A DNA stretch of 32,846 nt from a virus, in IMG/VR virus record IMGVR_UViG_3300042317_001291, positions 1 through 32,846 of that record; one strand, written 5' to 3'. The notes beneath the pieces are model-generated. The model did not search any database and was not told the DNA's origin. It saw only the letters and a program-made list of their open reading frames with translations. How positions within the stretch are numbered: the first letter of the stretch is position 1; every line of letters starts with the position of its first letter. Of the stretch, positions 13,031-21,993 are shown piece after piece. The translations under genes and the position numbers were made by a program.

Positions 13031-14524
13031 ATGGCAACAGTAAATAAAAACTTTAGAATTAAACATGGTCTGGTTGTTGAAGGCTCAACAGCTACGGTTA
13101 ATGGCCGAAATATACTTACAGAGGTAAATTCAGATCAGTATATTTTGGATTTAGTTGGTGGCGAAAATCTTATAGATTCGGTTGCATCTGGACTTTCAGT
13201 CGATGTCAATAGCCAACTTTCTATTGACCGCACAGTTGTTGACGGTTGGTATGATTCAAATGGTGCAGCAGCAGCAGCACTTTCAGACGCACAAGATTAC
13301 GCAGACACAGCCGAAGCAGATGCAGTAACATCAGCAAATGCTTACACGGATGGCCGTGAGACAGCAATCACAACTGCTTACGAGGCATACGCTGACCAAG
13401 CAGAGGTAGATGCTAAGGCCTACACAGACACTCGTGAAGGAGCAATCACAACTGCTTACGAAGCATACGCTGACCAAGCAGAGGTAGACGCTAAGGCTTA
13501 CACAGACACTCGTGAAGGAGCAATTACAACTGCTTACGAAGCATACGCTGACCAAGCAGAGGTAGACGCTAAGGCCTACACAGACACTCGTGAAGGAGCA
13601 ATTACAACTGCTTACGAAGCATACGCTGACCAAGCAGAGGTAGATGCCAAGGCTTACGCTGATCAAAAAGTTGCAGACCTTGTTGATTCAGCACCAGCGC
13701 TTCTTGATACACTTAACGAATTAGCAGCAGCAATTGGAGATAATCCAAATTATGCAACAGATCTCGCTACATCAGTAGGAGAAAAGGTAGCCAAGGCTGG
13801 CGATACAATGACTGGACTTCTTGTTCTTTCAGCAGATCCATCAGCAAATCTTGGAGCAGCAACAAAGCAATATGTTGATGCAGCAGAAACAGACGCTAAG
13901 GCTTACACAGACACTCGTGAAGGAGCAATTACAACTGCTTACGAGGCATACGCTGACCAAGCAGAGGTAGACGCTAAGGCTTACACAGACACTCGTGAAG
14001 GAGCAATTACAACTGCTTACGAGGCATACGCTGACCAAGCAGAGGTAGACGCTAAGGCCTACACAGACACTCGTGAAGGAGCAATTACAACTGCTTACGA
14101 AGCATACGCTGATCAAGCAGAAGCAGATGCAATTTCATCTGCTCAGGGGTCACTAGATGACGTACTTGATGGAACAACAGCATTTTCAGCGGTAAACGTA
14201 AGCAACCTTACCTCTCAAAGAGCGGTGCAGGGAGTAGTTGCAACAGCTCAAGCAGGAGCATCTATGATATCTTGGTCAAAAACAGATTATCCAACGGCTA
14301 AAGCGTGGGTTAAGTTTGCAACAGCAACACACTCACAAATTTCAGAAGTTCTATTGACTACAGATTCATCAAATAACATATCAATTACAGAATTTGGTAT
14401 GGTCGGAACCAATGGTTCTCTTGGATCAGTAGGAGCATCTTACCTAAATGGTAATATTGCAATAGAAGTAGATACTGTATATGCAGCAACAACTGTAACA
14501 GTAGTAGCAACACTTATTAAATAA
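13031..14524 (+). CDS. Tail fibre with seven 26-residue repeats (497 aa)
   Basis: The opening NFRIKHGLVVEGSTATVNG matches that of the 121-aa gene at 14593. Seven copies of AYTDTREGAITTAYEAYADQ plus AEVDAK form two coiled-coil blocks (four and three copies). Between them is the classic phage fibre module VAKAGDTMTGLLVLSADPSA followed by NLGAATKQYVDAAE. The C-terminal about 110 residues (SMISWSKTDYPTAKAWVKFA onward) are likely the receptor-facing or trimerising head. AAAGGAG precedes the start. Near-identical DNA repeats make the length prone to change by recombination. Confidence 0.8.
   Translation: MATVNKNFRIKHGLVVEGSTATVNGRNILTEVNSDQYILDLVGGENLIDSVASGLSVDVNSQLSIDRTVVDGWYDSNGAAAAALSDAQDYADTAEADAVTSANAYTDGRETAITTAYEAYADQAEVDAKAYTDTREGAITTAYEAYADQAEVDAKAYTDTREGAITTAYEAYADQAEVDAKAYTDTREGAITTAYEAYADQAEVDAKAYADQKVADLVDSAPALLDTLNELAAAIGDNPNYATDLATSVGEKVAKAGDTMTGLLVLSADPSANLGAATKQYVDAAETDAKAYTDTREGAITTAYEAYADQAEVDAKAYTDTREGAITTAYEAYADQAEVDAKAYTDTREGAITTAYEAYADQAEADAISSAQGSLDDVLDGTTAFSAVNVSNLTSQRAVQGVVATAQAGASMISWSKTDYPTAKAWVKFATATHSQISEVLLTTDSSNNISITEFGMVGTNGSLGSVGASYLNGNIAIEVDTVYAATTVTVVATLIK
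13340..14134 (+). repeat. 78-bp tandem repeats, 4 + 3 copies
   Basis: Block 1 (13340-13651) has four copies and block 2 (13901-14134) has three, each 78 bp and close to identical. They are separated by a 249-bp fibre module. The first copy and the tail of the last copy are the most diverged. Matching minus-strand open frames are shadows. Confidence 0.9.
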
Positions 14525-14539
14525 TTAAATAAAAGGTTA

Positions 14540-14562
14540 TGGGGTTCCTTTTAAAAACCCCA
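14540..14562. terminator. Hairpin between fibre genes
   Basis: TGGGGTT and AACCCCA pair around a nine-base loop, 16 bases after a fibre stop codon. No U-tract follows on the plus strand, so termination would be weak. Confidence 0.4.
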
Positions 14563-14592
14563 CCAAAACACTTAGGGGATATGTGAACTTAA

Positions 14593-14958
14593 ATGTCTAC
14601 AACAGATAAAGATTTTAAAGTAAAGAACGGACTCAATGTAGCTGGAGAAGCCACATTTGGGTCTAATGTCGTTTTAGGCGAAACACCCCTTAGATTTGAT
14701 ACAGCAACAAATAAGCTTCAAATTCAGCTAAATGGAACATGGGTTCCAATAGCTTTTACTTCAGAGATTCCAGATATAGCTTCACAAATTAGCTTTATGG
14801 ATATAGGCTTGGCCATAGATTATAATGGTGAGCCAATCTATACAGTTCAAGGAAATGGAGTTAATCCAGGCTCAACAAGCAAATTCGTAGATGGTGGATC
14901 CCCATCCTCTACAGATTCAGATGTCTCAATGATTTTTGACTCTGGAGTTATATCTTAA
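14593..14958 (+). CDS. Short fibre protein (121 aa)
   Basis: Its first residues, DKDFKVKNGLNVAGEATFGS, are a paralogue of the N-terminus of the 497-aa fibre. LRFDTATNKLQIQLNGTWVP is the beta module shared by this gene block. The end, DGGSPSSTDSDVSMIFDSGV followed by IS, parallels the 123-aa protein. It looks like a minimal fibre: the attachment end fused directly to the shared C-terminal motif. A purine-rich AGGGGAT lies about 14 bases upstream, further than usual. Confidence 0.6.
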   Translation: MSTTDKDFKVKNGLNVAGEATFGSNVVLGETPLRFDTATNKLQIQLNGTWVPIAFTSEIPDIASQISFMDIGLAIDYNGEPIYTVQGNGVNPGSTSKFVDGGSPSSTDSDVSMIFDSGVIS

Positions 14959-15011
14959 AGCTATAAGTGATACAATAAGCAGTATAAATAAAATATATAA
15001 GGGGTAACAAG

Positions 15012-18000
15012 ATGGCAACAGTAAGATTACAGTTAAGAAGAGGCACAGCATCCGAATGGGATGCAGCAAATCCAAGATTAGCAGCTGGAGAAATTGGTAT
15101 TGAAACAGATACCAATACATTTAAATTTGGTGATGGAACAACGCTTTGGAATGATTTATCATATGCTCTTTCAGACACCGTAGATGATTACGTTCTTCTT
15201 AGCACAAAAGGTGTTGCAAACGGAGTCGCTTCCCTTGATTCATCTGGTTTAATTCCTACATCTCAATTGCCACCACTTGCAAAAGTCACTGTTAGTGCAG
15301 TTGCCAATCAATCTGCACGTTTATCCCTAACTGCAGAAGCTGGCGATATTGCAATTCAGTCAGATAATGGTCAATCTTATGTGCTTTCTGCATCACCAGC
15401 ATCGACTGATTCAAACTGGAAAGCATTAGTTGGATCAGAAGCTGTTGTTGATACCGTAGAAGCATCATTAATTGCTGGAGCAGGATTAGACAAGACATAC
15501 AATGACGCAGCAGGCACAATTACAATTGACATTGATTCAACAGTTGCAACTAAAACTTATGCAGATCAAGCAGAAGCAGATGCAGTTTCAACAGCAGCAG
15601 CAGATGCTACTTCAAAGGCTAACGCAGCTCAAGCAGCAGCTATCTCAGCAGCAGCAACAGATGCTACTTCAAAGGCTAATGCAGCTCAATCTGCAGCATC
15701 AACCGCACTTGCAAATCACGAAGCAGACACAACAAATATTCATGGAATCGCTGACACCAGTATTCTTGCAACAACATCTGGAACACAAACCTTTACAAAC
15801 AAAACTCTTACCTCTCCAGTAATTAATACACCAACTGGAATTGTTAAAGCAGATGTTGGCTTAGGAAATGTTGATAACACTAATGACATGGACAAGCCAG
15901 TTTCATATGCATCTTTAACAGCTTTAGCACTAAAAGCCCCACTAGCTTCACCAGGAATCACTGGAAACGCAACAGCCGAAAACTTAACAATTTCTGGAAA
16001 TTTAATTGTAAATGGAACAACTTCAACAATTAATTCAACTACATTAACAATTCAAGATAAAGATATTGTTTTAGGACAGACATCGTCTCCAACAGATTCA
16101 GCTGCAAACGGCGGCGGAATAGTATTAAGAGGAACAACAGATAAGTCAATTACATATAATGTTGCAAACTCTTCCTGGGATCTTTCAGAAAATATTAATA
16201 TTCCTTCAGGTAAAACAATAACAATTAATAATGTCCCAGTACTGTCAATAAATCAAGTTCTTGGAAAAAGCCTACCAGGTGAAGTTGTTGGAACAACAGA
16301 AACACAGGTGCTTTCTAATAAAACTCTTGAAGCGCCAGTAATAAATGGAACAATTTCTTTGCCTTCAACAACTAGCATTGGAGATGTATCTTCTTCAGAA
16401 ATAGCGCTACTTAACGGAGTCACTGCAAACGTGCAGACTCAAATTGACGCTAAGTCTCCTACCGCTTCTCCTACATTTACAGGAACAGTAACTTTGCCTT
16501 CAGCAACAAGCATTGGAGACGTATCAGCAACTGAAATAGCGCTACTTAACGGAGTCACTGCAAACGTTCAGACTCAGATCGATGCTAAGGCACCACTAGC
16601 TTCACCAACATTTACTGGAACAGTAACTTTGCCTTCAGAAACAAGCATCGGAAGCGTTTCATCTACTGAACTAGAGCTTCTAAATGGAGTTACAGCAAAC
16701 GTTCAGACTCAGATCGATGCTAAGCTTGCATCGACAACTGCAGCCTCAACTTACGCACCACTAGTTTCACCAACATTTAGCGGTACAGTAACTCTGCCTT
16801 CATCAACTAGTATCGGAGATGTTTCTTTATCAGAGCTAGCGTTTCTTGATGGAGTAACGTCTAATGTACAGACTCAAATCAATGCTAAAGCACCTTCTGC
16901 TTCACCAACATTTAGCGGAATAGTGACTCTTCCTTCAACAACAAGCATCGGAAATGTTTCATCTATTGAACTAGAGCTTCTAAATGGAGTCACAGCAAAC
17001 GTTCAGACTCAGATCGATGCTAAGGCACCACTAGCTTCACCAACATTTACTGGAACAGTAACTTTGCCTTCAGAAACAAGCATCGGAAGCGTTTCATCTA
17101 CTGAACTAGAGCTTCTAAATGGAGTTACAGCAAACGTTCAGACTCAGATCGATGCTAAGGCACCTTCTGCTTCACCAACATTTACAGGAACAGTAATCCT
17201 ACCAACAGGAACAATTACTTCTGGAATGATTGCTGACGGAGCAGTTGCAACTGCAGATATTGCAGATGTTGCAGTATCAACAGGAAAAATTGCTGATGCA
17301 GCAGTAACTACTGCTAAAATTGCAGATGATTCAATTACTTCTGCAAAAATTGTTGCAGGTACAATTATTAACTCTGATATAAATGCCGCAGCAGCAATTG
17401 ATTGGACTAAGTTGGCAGTATCTTCAACAGTTGATGCAACAGAACTTGGGTATGTAAATGGAGTAACATCATCTATTCAAGCTCAAATTGATACAAAACT
17501 TGCTTCAGCAACTGCAGCTTCAACCTACGCACCACTAGCCTCACCAACATTTACAGGTACTGCAACCACAGGACATGTACTACCAGCAACAGATAATACA
17601 TTTGACTTGGGCTCCCCTACAAAGATGTGGAAAGATATCTACGTAGGTCCAGGATCTCTATATGTTAACGGACAAAAAGTTCTTCAGGATGAATCTGGAG
17701 CAATTGTTGTTTCTGCTGACATTAATGAAAATCTAGGACTAAGAACAAGCGGCAGCGGTAACATAGAGTTTGATCCAACAGGAACTGGCTCTATCAATAT
17801 TAAGGGCCCAGTTGTTGTTGAAGCAGGAGCGAATTTCTCAAGCGCAGACGGCAATGGAATTGGATTTAGCAACGGACTTAAGTCTGACACTCTAACAAGC
17901 AGAAATACAGACACAGATCTTTCTTTGTCAGCAAATGGCACAGGAAAAGTTTACTTAAATGATAATGCAGAAGTAAACGGAAACCTTGTTGTTGGTGGAA

Positions 18001-19256
18001 ACCTGACAGTAAGCGGAACAACTACAACTGTTAACAGCGAAACGATTTCCTTGGCTGACAACATTATTGACTTAAACAGCAACTTTACTACTGGTACTCC
18101 AACAGAGAATGCAGGAATAAAGATTAAGCGTGGAGATTCTTCTGATGTTCAAATTCGTTGGAATGAGTCTACCGACAAGTGGGAGATCACCAATGATGGA
18201 ACAAACTATTCTTCAATAGCAGGTCTTGAATCACCAACATTTACTGGAACAGTATCTGGTATTACAAAGACTATGGTTGGGCTTGGTAACGTTGACAACA
18301 CAACTGACGCAGCTAAGCCAGTATCAACCGCTCAGGCTACAGCAATTGCAACAGCTAAAGCAGAAGCAATTGCAGATGCTACATCACAGGTAAACGCAGT
18401 AATTGCAGCAGCCCCAGCAGCTCTAAACACTCTTGATGAACTTGCAGCAGCCCTGGGAGATGATGCAAACTTTGCTACAACAATAACAACTAGTCTCGCA
18501 GCCAAGGCTCCTCTTGCTAGCCCAACATTTACTGGAACAGTATCTGGTATTACAAAGACTATGGTCGGGCTTGCAAATGTTGACAACACATCAGATGCTA
18601 ATAAGCCAGTTTCAACTGCTACTCAGACAGCACTTGACCTAAAGGCTCCTCTTGCTAGCCCAACATTTACTGGAACAGTATCTGGTATTACAAAGACTAT
18701 GGTTGGGCTTGGTAACGTTGACAACACAACTGACGCAGCTAAGCCAGTATCAACCGCTCAGGCTACAGCAATTGCAACAGCTAAAGCAGAAGCAATTGCA
18801 GACGCTACAGCACAGGTAAATGCCCTCGTAACTGGCGCCCCAGCAGCAATGAATACGCTTGATGAACTTGCTGCAGCACTTGGTGATGATGCAAACTTTG
18901 CAGCATCAGTAACAACCAGCCTTGGGTTAAAGGTAGATTCTTTAACACCAATAAGCCAAAAATCAGCGTCATACACACTTTCATCACTTACTGAAAGAGA
19001 TGATCTAATTGAGATGGGTTCATCATCAGCAATGACTCTTACAATTCCTACAGATGCGACACTCAATTATCCAATTGGAACATCTATTGATATTCTTCAA
19101 ACTGGAACAGGACAAGTAACAATTGCTGCCGCAACTCCAGGAACTACAACAGTAAATGCAACACCAGGATTAAAATTAAGAACGCAATGGTCATCATGTA
19201 CACTCTTAAAAAGAGCGGCAAATACATGGGTTGTCTTTGGCGACTTGACAGCGTAA
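15012..19256 (+). CDS. Giant tail fibre (1414 aa)
   Basis: The opening VRLQLRRGTASEWDAANPRL plus AAGEIGIETDTNTFKFGDGT is a widespread phage fibre N-terminal module (seen in Mtd- and hyaluronidase-type fibres). Then come Ala-rich coiled coils (about residues 185-240), six 45-residue repeats (TSIGDVSATEIALLNGVTAN plus VQTQIDAK), Ala/Ile five-residue beta-helix-like steps (near residues 735-800), NENLGLRTSGSGNIEFDPTG segments, and repeated SPTFTGTVSGITKTMVGLGN modules. The C-terminus is a compact beta domain. AAGGGG precedes the ATG. Likely the main host-recognition or side fibre; no enzymatic motif is visible. Confidence 0.8.
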   Translation: MATVRLQLRRGTASEWDAANPRLAAGEIGIETDTNTFKFGDGTTLWNDLSYALSDTVDDYVLLSTKGVANGVASLDSSGLIPTSQLPPLAKVTVSAVANQSARLSLTAEAGDIAIQSDNGQSYVLSASPASTDSNWKALVGSEAVVDTVEASLIAGAGLDKTYNDAAGTITIDIDSTVATKTYADQAEADAVSTAAADATSKANAAQAAAISAAATDATSKANAAQSAASTALANHEADTTNIHGIADTSILATTSGTQTFTNKTLTSPVINTPTGIVKADVGLGNVDNTNDMDKPVSYASLTALALKAPLASPGITGNATAENLTISGNLIVNGTTSTINSTTLTIQDKDIVLGQTSSPTDSAANGGGIVLRGTTDKSITYNVANSSWDLSENINIPSGKTITINNVPVLSINQVLGKSLPGEVVGTTETQVLSNKTLEAPVINGTISLPSTTSIGDVSSSEIALLNGVTANVQTQIDAKSPTASPTFTGTVTLPSATSIGDVSATEIALLNGVTANVQTQIDAKAPLASPTFTGTVTLPSETSIGSVSSTELELLNGVTANVQTQIDAKLASTTAASTYAPLVSPTFSGTVTLPSSTSIGDVSLSELAFLDGVTSNVQTQINAKAPSASPTFSGIVTLPSTTSIGNVSSIELELLNGVTANVQTQIDAKAPLASPTFTGTVTLPSETSIGSVSSTELELLNGVTANVQTQIDAKAPSASPTFTGTVILPTGTITSGMIADGAVATADIADVAVSTGKIADAAVTTAKIADDSITSAKIVAGTIINSDINAAAAIDWTKLAVSSTVDATELGYVNGVTSSIQAQIDTKLASATAASTYAPLASPTFTGTATTGHVLPATDNTFDLGSPTKMWKDIYVGPGSLYVNGQKVLQDESGAIVVSADINENLGLRTSGSGNIEFDPTGTGSINIKGPVVVEAGANFSSADGNGIGFSNGLKSDTLTSRNTDTDLSLSANGTGKVYLNDNAEVNGNLVVGGNLTVSGTTTTVNSETISLADNIIDLNSNFTTGTPTENAGIKIKRGDSSDVQIRWNESTDKWEITNDGTNYSSIAGLESPTFTGTVSGITKTMVGLGNVDNTTDAAKPVSTAQATAIATAKAEAIADATSQVNAVIAAAPAALNTLDELAAALGDDANFATTITTSLAAKAPLASPTFTGTVSGITKTMVGLANVDNTSDANKPVSTATQTALDLKAPLASPTFTGTVSGITKTMVGLGNVDNTTDAAKPVSTAQATAIATAKAEAIADATAQVNALVTGAPAAMNTLDELAAALGDDANFAASVTTSLGLKVDSLTPISQKSASYTLSSLTERDDLIEMGSSSAMTLTIPTDATLNYPIGTSIDILQTGTGQVTIAAATPGTTTVNATPGLKLRTQWSSCTLLKRAANTWVVFGDLTA
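16359..17198 (+). repeat. 135-bp tandem repeats in the giant fibre gene, 6 copies
   Basis: Units begin at 16359, 16494, 16629, 16794, 16929 and 17064. The third unit carries an in-frame 30-bp insertion (LASTTAASTY), and a similar insertion recurs near 17500. Units 3 and 6 are almost identical, pointing to recent duplication or gene conversion. Confidence 0.85.
18234..18806 (+). repeat. Direct repeats about 147 bp long, 426 bp apart
   Basis: The segment from 18234 to about 18380 recurs almost exactly from 18660 to about 18806, encoding SGITKTMVGLGNVDNTTDAA plus a following Ala-rich helix. A shorter third version lies between them at about 18526-18610. Recombination between them would remove one fibre module. 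Confidence 0.8.
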
Positions 19257-19290
19257 TACAAACATTTAACAAGAAATAGGAGATTAAAAA

Positions 19291-21210
19291 ATGGCAGCAG
19301 GCAAGAGAATAGGTAAAAAGTCCCAGGCATCAAATGACTTCTTGGAGCCATTAGCACCAATAAACGTATCTGGAACTAATATTGGAACAGGTAGACCATA
19401 TAATAATGGTGCTGTATCTGTATCTTTTTCTTTACCAGCCCTTTCTCCTGCAGCTACATCTTATACTGTAACAGCAAGCACAGGCCAAACAGCAACGGGA
19501 GCATCTTCTCCATTAACAGTAACTGGAATTGCTTCTGGAGCTGCTCCAACATTTACAGTAACAGCAACTAACGCAGCAGGAACTTCTGCTGCGTCTGCCG
19601 CTTCTGCTTCGGTAACAGTAACCACCGTTCCTCAAGCACCAACAGTTACAGCTGCAAACGTAGGAACAGGTAGACCGTATAACGACGGAGCAGCTACTAT
19701 TACAGCAACAGGCGGTGCAACTGGTGGTTCTGCAATTACTTCGTACACCGCAACTTCAAGCCCATCTTCATTTACAGCATCTGGTGCTTCGCCAGTAACC
19801 GTAACAGGACTTGCATCCGCAACGGCTTATACCTTTAGCGTAACTGCAACAAATGCAAACGGAACTTCAGAAGCCACAACAACAAATTCAATTACAGCAA
19901 CTACAGTTCCTCAAGCACCAACTGGCACAGCCGCAAACGTAGGAACAGGACGGGCGTATAACAACGGTGCAGCTACTATTACAGCAACAGGTGGCGCAAC
20001 TGGTGGTTCTGCAATTACTTCGTACACTGCTACATCTGGCGCTTTTACGGGATCTGGTGCTTCTCCAGTAACCGTAACAGGCCTTGCATCTGCAACGGCT
20101 TATACTTTTAGCTTAACAGCAACAAACGCTAACGGAACTTCAACAGCAACAACATTAACCTCAATTACTGCAACAACAGTCCCTCAAGCACCAACAGTAA
20201 CAGCCGCAAACGTAGGAACAGGACGGGCGTATAACAACGGTGCAGCTACTATTACAGCAACAGGTGGCGCAACTGGTGGTTCTGCAATTACTTCGTATAC
20301 CGCAACTTCAAGCCCATCTTCATTTACAGCATCTGGTGCTTCGCCAGTAACCGTAACAGGACTTGCATCCGCAGCGTCTTATACTTTTAGTGTAACAGCA
20401 ACAAATGCAAATGGAACCTCTACTGCAACAGTAACAAGCAGTATTACTGCAACAACTGTTCCTCAAGCACCACAATCTGCAACAGCAACAGCTGGCGTTA
20501 ACGCAAATACAATCAACTGGCAAATAGGAGCTTCTGGAGGATCTGCATTAACAAAGCATAATGTTACAGGAACTGATGGAACTTCATCTGGGGATCTTGC
20601 TGCAAATGCTACATCTGCAGTTATATCTGATACTCCTAATACATCACAGACATATTCCGTAACAGCAACAAATGCCAATGGAACCTCACTTGCGTCAAAT
20701 GCAACTGGCAGCGTTACAACCATAGCTCCGTTCTTCCCGTTCTTCCCACCGTTCTTCCCACCATTCTTCCCGTTCTTCCCACCGTTCTTCCCACCGTTCT
20801 TCCCACCGTTCTTCCCACCATTCTTCCCGTTCTTCCCACCGTTCTTCCCACCATTCTTCCCGTTCTTCCCACCGTTCTTCCCACCATTCTTCCCGTTCTT
20901 CCCACCGTTCTTCCCACCGTTCTTCCCACCGTTCTTCCCACCGTTCTTCCCGTTCTTCCCACCGTTCTTCCCACCATTCTTCCCACCGTTCTTCCCACCG
21001 TTCTTCCCGTTCTTCCCACCGTTCTTCCCACCATTCTTCCCACCGTTCTTCCCAGGATTTAAGGCTCCGTTCTTCCCATCCTTCGGACCTTCGTTCCCGT
21101 TCTTCCCATCCTTCGGACCTTCGTTCCCGTTCTTCCCATCATTTGGTCCATTCTTCCCAAGCTTCGGAGGTCCGTTCTTCCCAACCTTCGGCGGATGGGG
21201 TGGCTACTAA
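19291..21210 (+). CDS. Fibronectin-III repeat virion protein with C-terminal Phe-Pro tract (639 aa)
   Basis: After a basic N-terminus (MAAGKRIGKKSQ) come about five FN3/Ig-like domains of 91-93 residues. Each carries a spacer such as TTVPQAPTVTAANVGTGR, then AITSYTATSS and ATAYTFSVTATNANGTS. From residue 481 to 588 the chain consists only of FFP and FFPP units (29 in all). It ends with GFKAPFFPSFGPSFPFFPSF-type repeats and GGPFFPTFGGWGGY. FN3-type domains are common on phage surfaces and may bind carbohydrate. The Phe-Pro tract has no family known to me; possible roles are an adhesive tip, a rigid spike or a hydroxylation substrate. AGGAG lies seven bases before the ATG. Confidence 0.8.
   Translation: MAAGKRIGKKSQASNDFLEPLAPINVSGTNIGTGRPYNNGAVSVSFSLPALSPAATSYTVTASTGQTATGASSPLTVTGIASGAAPTFTVTATNAAGTSAASAASASVTVTTVPQAPTVTAANVGTGRPYNDGAATITATGGATGGSAITSYTATSSPSSFTASGASPVTVTGLASATAYTFSVTATNANGTSEATTTNSITATTVPQAPTGTAANVGTGRAYNNGAATITATGGATGGSAITSYTATSGAFTGSGASPVTVTGLASATAYTFSLTATNANGTSTATTLTSITATTVPQAPTVTAANVGTGRAYNNGAATITATGGATGGSAITSYTATSSPSSFTASGASPVTVTGLASAASYTFSVTATNANGTSTATVTSSITATTVPQAPQSATATAGVNANTINWQIGASGGSALTKHNVTGTDGTSSGDLAANATSAVISDTPNTSQTYSVTATNANGTSLASNATGSVTTIAPFFPFFPPFFPPFFPFFPPFFPPFFPPFFPPFFPFFPPFFPPFFPFFPPFFPPFFPFFPPFFPPFFPPFFPPFFPFFPPFFPPFFPPFFPPFFPFFPPFFPPFFPPFFPGFKAPFFPSFGPSFPFFPSFGPSFPFFPSFGPFFPSFGGPFFPTFGGWGGY
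19627..20457 (+). repeat. FN3-coding repeats of 279, 273 and 279 bp
   Basis: Three highly similar units begin at 19627, 19906 and 20179, each opening with GTYCCTCAAGCACCAAC. A more diverged unit begins at 20458. The first and third are nearly identical over long stretches. Confidence 0.85.
20731..21054 (+). repeat. 324-bp Phe-Phe-Pro codon repeat
   Basis: The DNA alternates TTCTTCCCG and TTCTTCCCACCG/CCA units: 8 FFP and 21 FFPP, always with TTC for Phe, while neighbouring genes often use TTT. The order is irregular, with runs of two to four FFPP between single FFP units, as expected from slippage or unequal exchange. The minus-strand open frame across it (Gly-Arg-Thr/Met-Val repeats) is a shadow. 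Confidence 0.9.
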
Positions 21211-21226
21211 TAATTAATTAGTAGCC
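21202..21226 (+). terminator. Terminator-like hairpin overlapping the stop of the FN3 gene
   Basis: GGCTACTAAT and ATTAGTAGCC form a perfect 10-bp stem around AATTA, using the final Gly-Tyr-stop codons as its left arm. A second stem ACACTTT/AAAGTGT (21231-21255) follows with TTTTCTTTT in its loop. Together they probably end fibre transcription before the oxygenase cluster. Confidence 0.65.
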
Positions 21227-21285
21227 ATAAACACTTTTCTTTTACTGCAAAGTGTGATAAGATTGAATAGTCGAAAAGAGAAAAA

Positions 21286-21993
21286 ATGGAATGGTATGAG
21301 TTGCCTAGAATTGAAAATGCAAATTCTAGGCTAGAAGAAAAAAATATTGGTTCAGATATTTTGTGCACAAATCTTCATTATGGAATAAATTTGTACAGAA
21401 ATGCAATAGATAAAGAAACTTGCCAAAATATAATTAATAGCCTAGAAGAAGAAATATCTTTAAATAAAAGGGGCATCAAGTGGCATGGAGCTACAGTCAA
21501 TGGAGAAACTAGAACAGACCATGCAAGAAATTGCTATGATTTAAAATATAAAAGAGACCACGTTGGAAAATATATTGAAGACAGCGAAGTTCTAAAAAAT
21601 TGCTATGATCTAGTAAACGTCTCCCTTGATAAAACTTTAAGACATTATGAGTCATTGTGGAATTTTAACATTAAATATAAAGAAGCTTTTAACTTTGTTA
21701 AATATTTGCCAGGAGAGTATTTTAAAATTCATGCAGATCATGGTCCATATTACACATGTACAGTTTCAGCTGTAGTTTACTTAAACGATGACTACGAAGG
21801 CGGAGAGATTGAATTTCCAAGACATGGTATTACTTTAAAGCCACAAGCGGGGGACATAATTCTTTTCCCTTCTAATTTTGTTTATGAGCATGCATCACTA
21901 AATATAAAGTCAGGAACAAAATATTCTGTGGTTATCATGATGGACTACAATGATTTGTATCACGATGAAGAAAACGGCGGACAAAAATATTAA
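21286..21993 (+). CDS. 2OG-Fe(II) oxygenase, collagen-P4H-like basic residue
   Basis: The iron site is H149-x-D151 (IHADHGPYY) with H202 (YEHASLNIKSGTKYS). The 2OG-binding residue is K212 at H-x9-K, the same residue type and spacing as in collagen prolyl 4-hydroxylase; most paralogues here have Arg. VVYLNDDYEGGEIEFPRHG and LKPQAGDIILFPSNF are the phage-P4H core strands. It is the closest relative in this window of the enzyme at 22747. It follows the terminator after the FFP-repeat gene and starts the rightward oxygenase cluster. A TGATAAGAT extended -10 lies about 25 bases upstream. Substrate unknown. Confidence 0.88.
   Translation: MEWYELPRIENANSRLEEKNIGSDILCTNLHYGINLYRNAIDKETCQNIINSLEEEISLNKRGIKWHGATVNGETRTDHARNCYDLKYKRDHVGKYIEDSEVLKNCYDLVNVSLDKTLRHYESLWNFNIKYKEAFNFVKYLPGEYFKIHADHGPYYTCTVSAVVYLNDDYEGGEIEFPRHGITLKPQAGDIILFPSNFVYEHASLNIKSGTKYSVVIMMDYNDLYHDEENGGQKY

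Noticed and set aside
13340-13651. CRISPR array suspected from regularly spaced repeats
   Set aside because: The repeats are contiguous, 78 bp long, in frame and coding, with no unique spacers.
13331-14116. Minus-strand Cys/Ser/Val repeat ORFs opposite the 497-aa fibre
   Set aside because: They mirror the 78-bp coding repeats exactly and have no ribosome-binding site; the plus frame holds recognisable fibre modules.
15502-15822. Gln/Leu-rich 106-aa plus-strand ORF inside the giant fibre
   Set aside because: Its composition is the frame-shifted reading of GCA-rich coiled-coil codons in the fibre gene.
20714-21043. Minus-strand Gly-Arg-Thr/Met-Val repeat ORF
   Set aside because: It is the antisense of the Phe-Phe-Pro codon repeat, and the plus frame is continuous with the FN3 domains.
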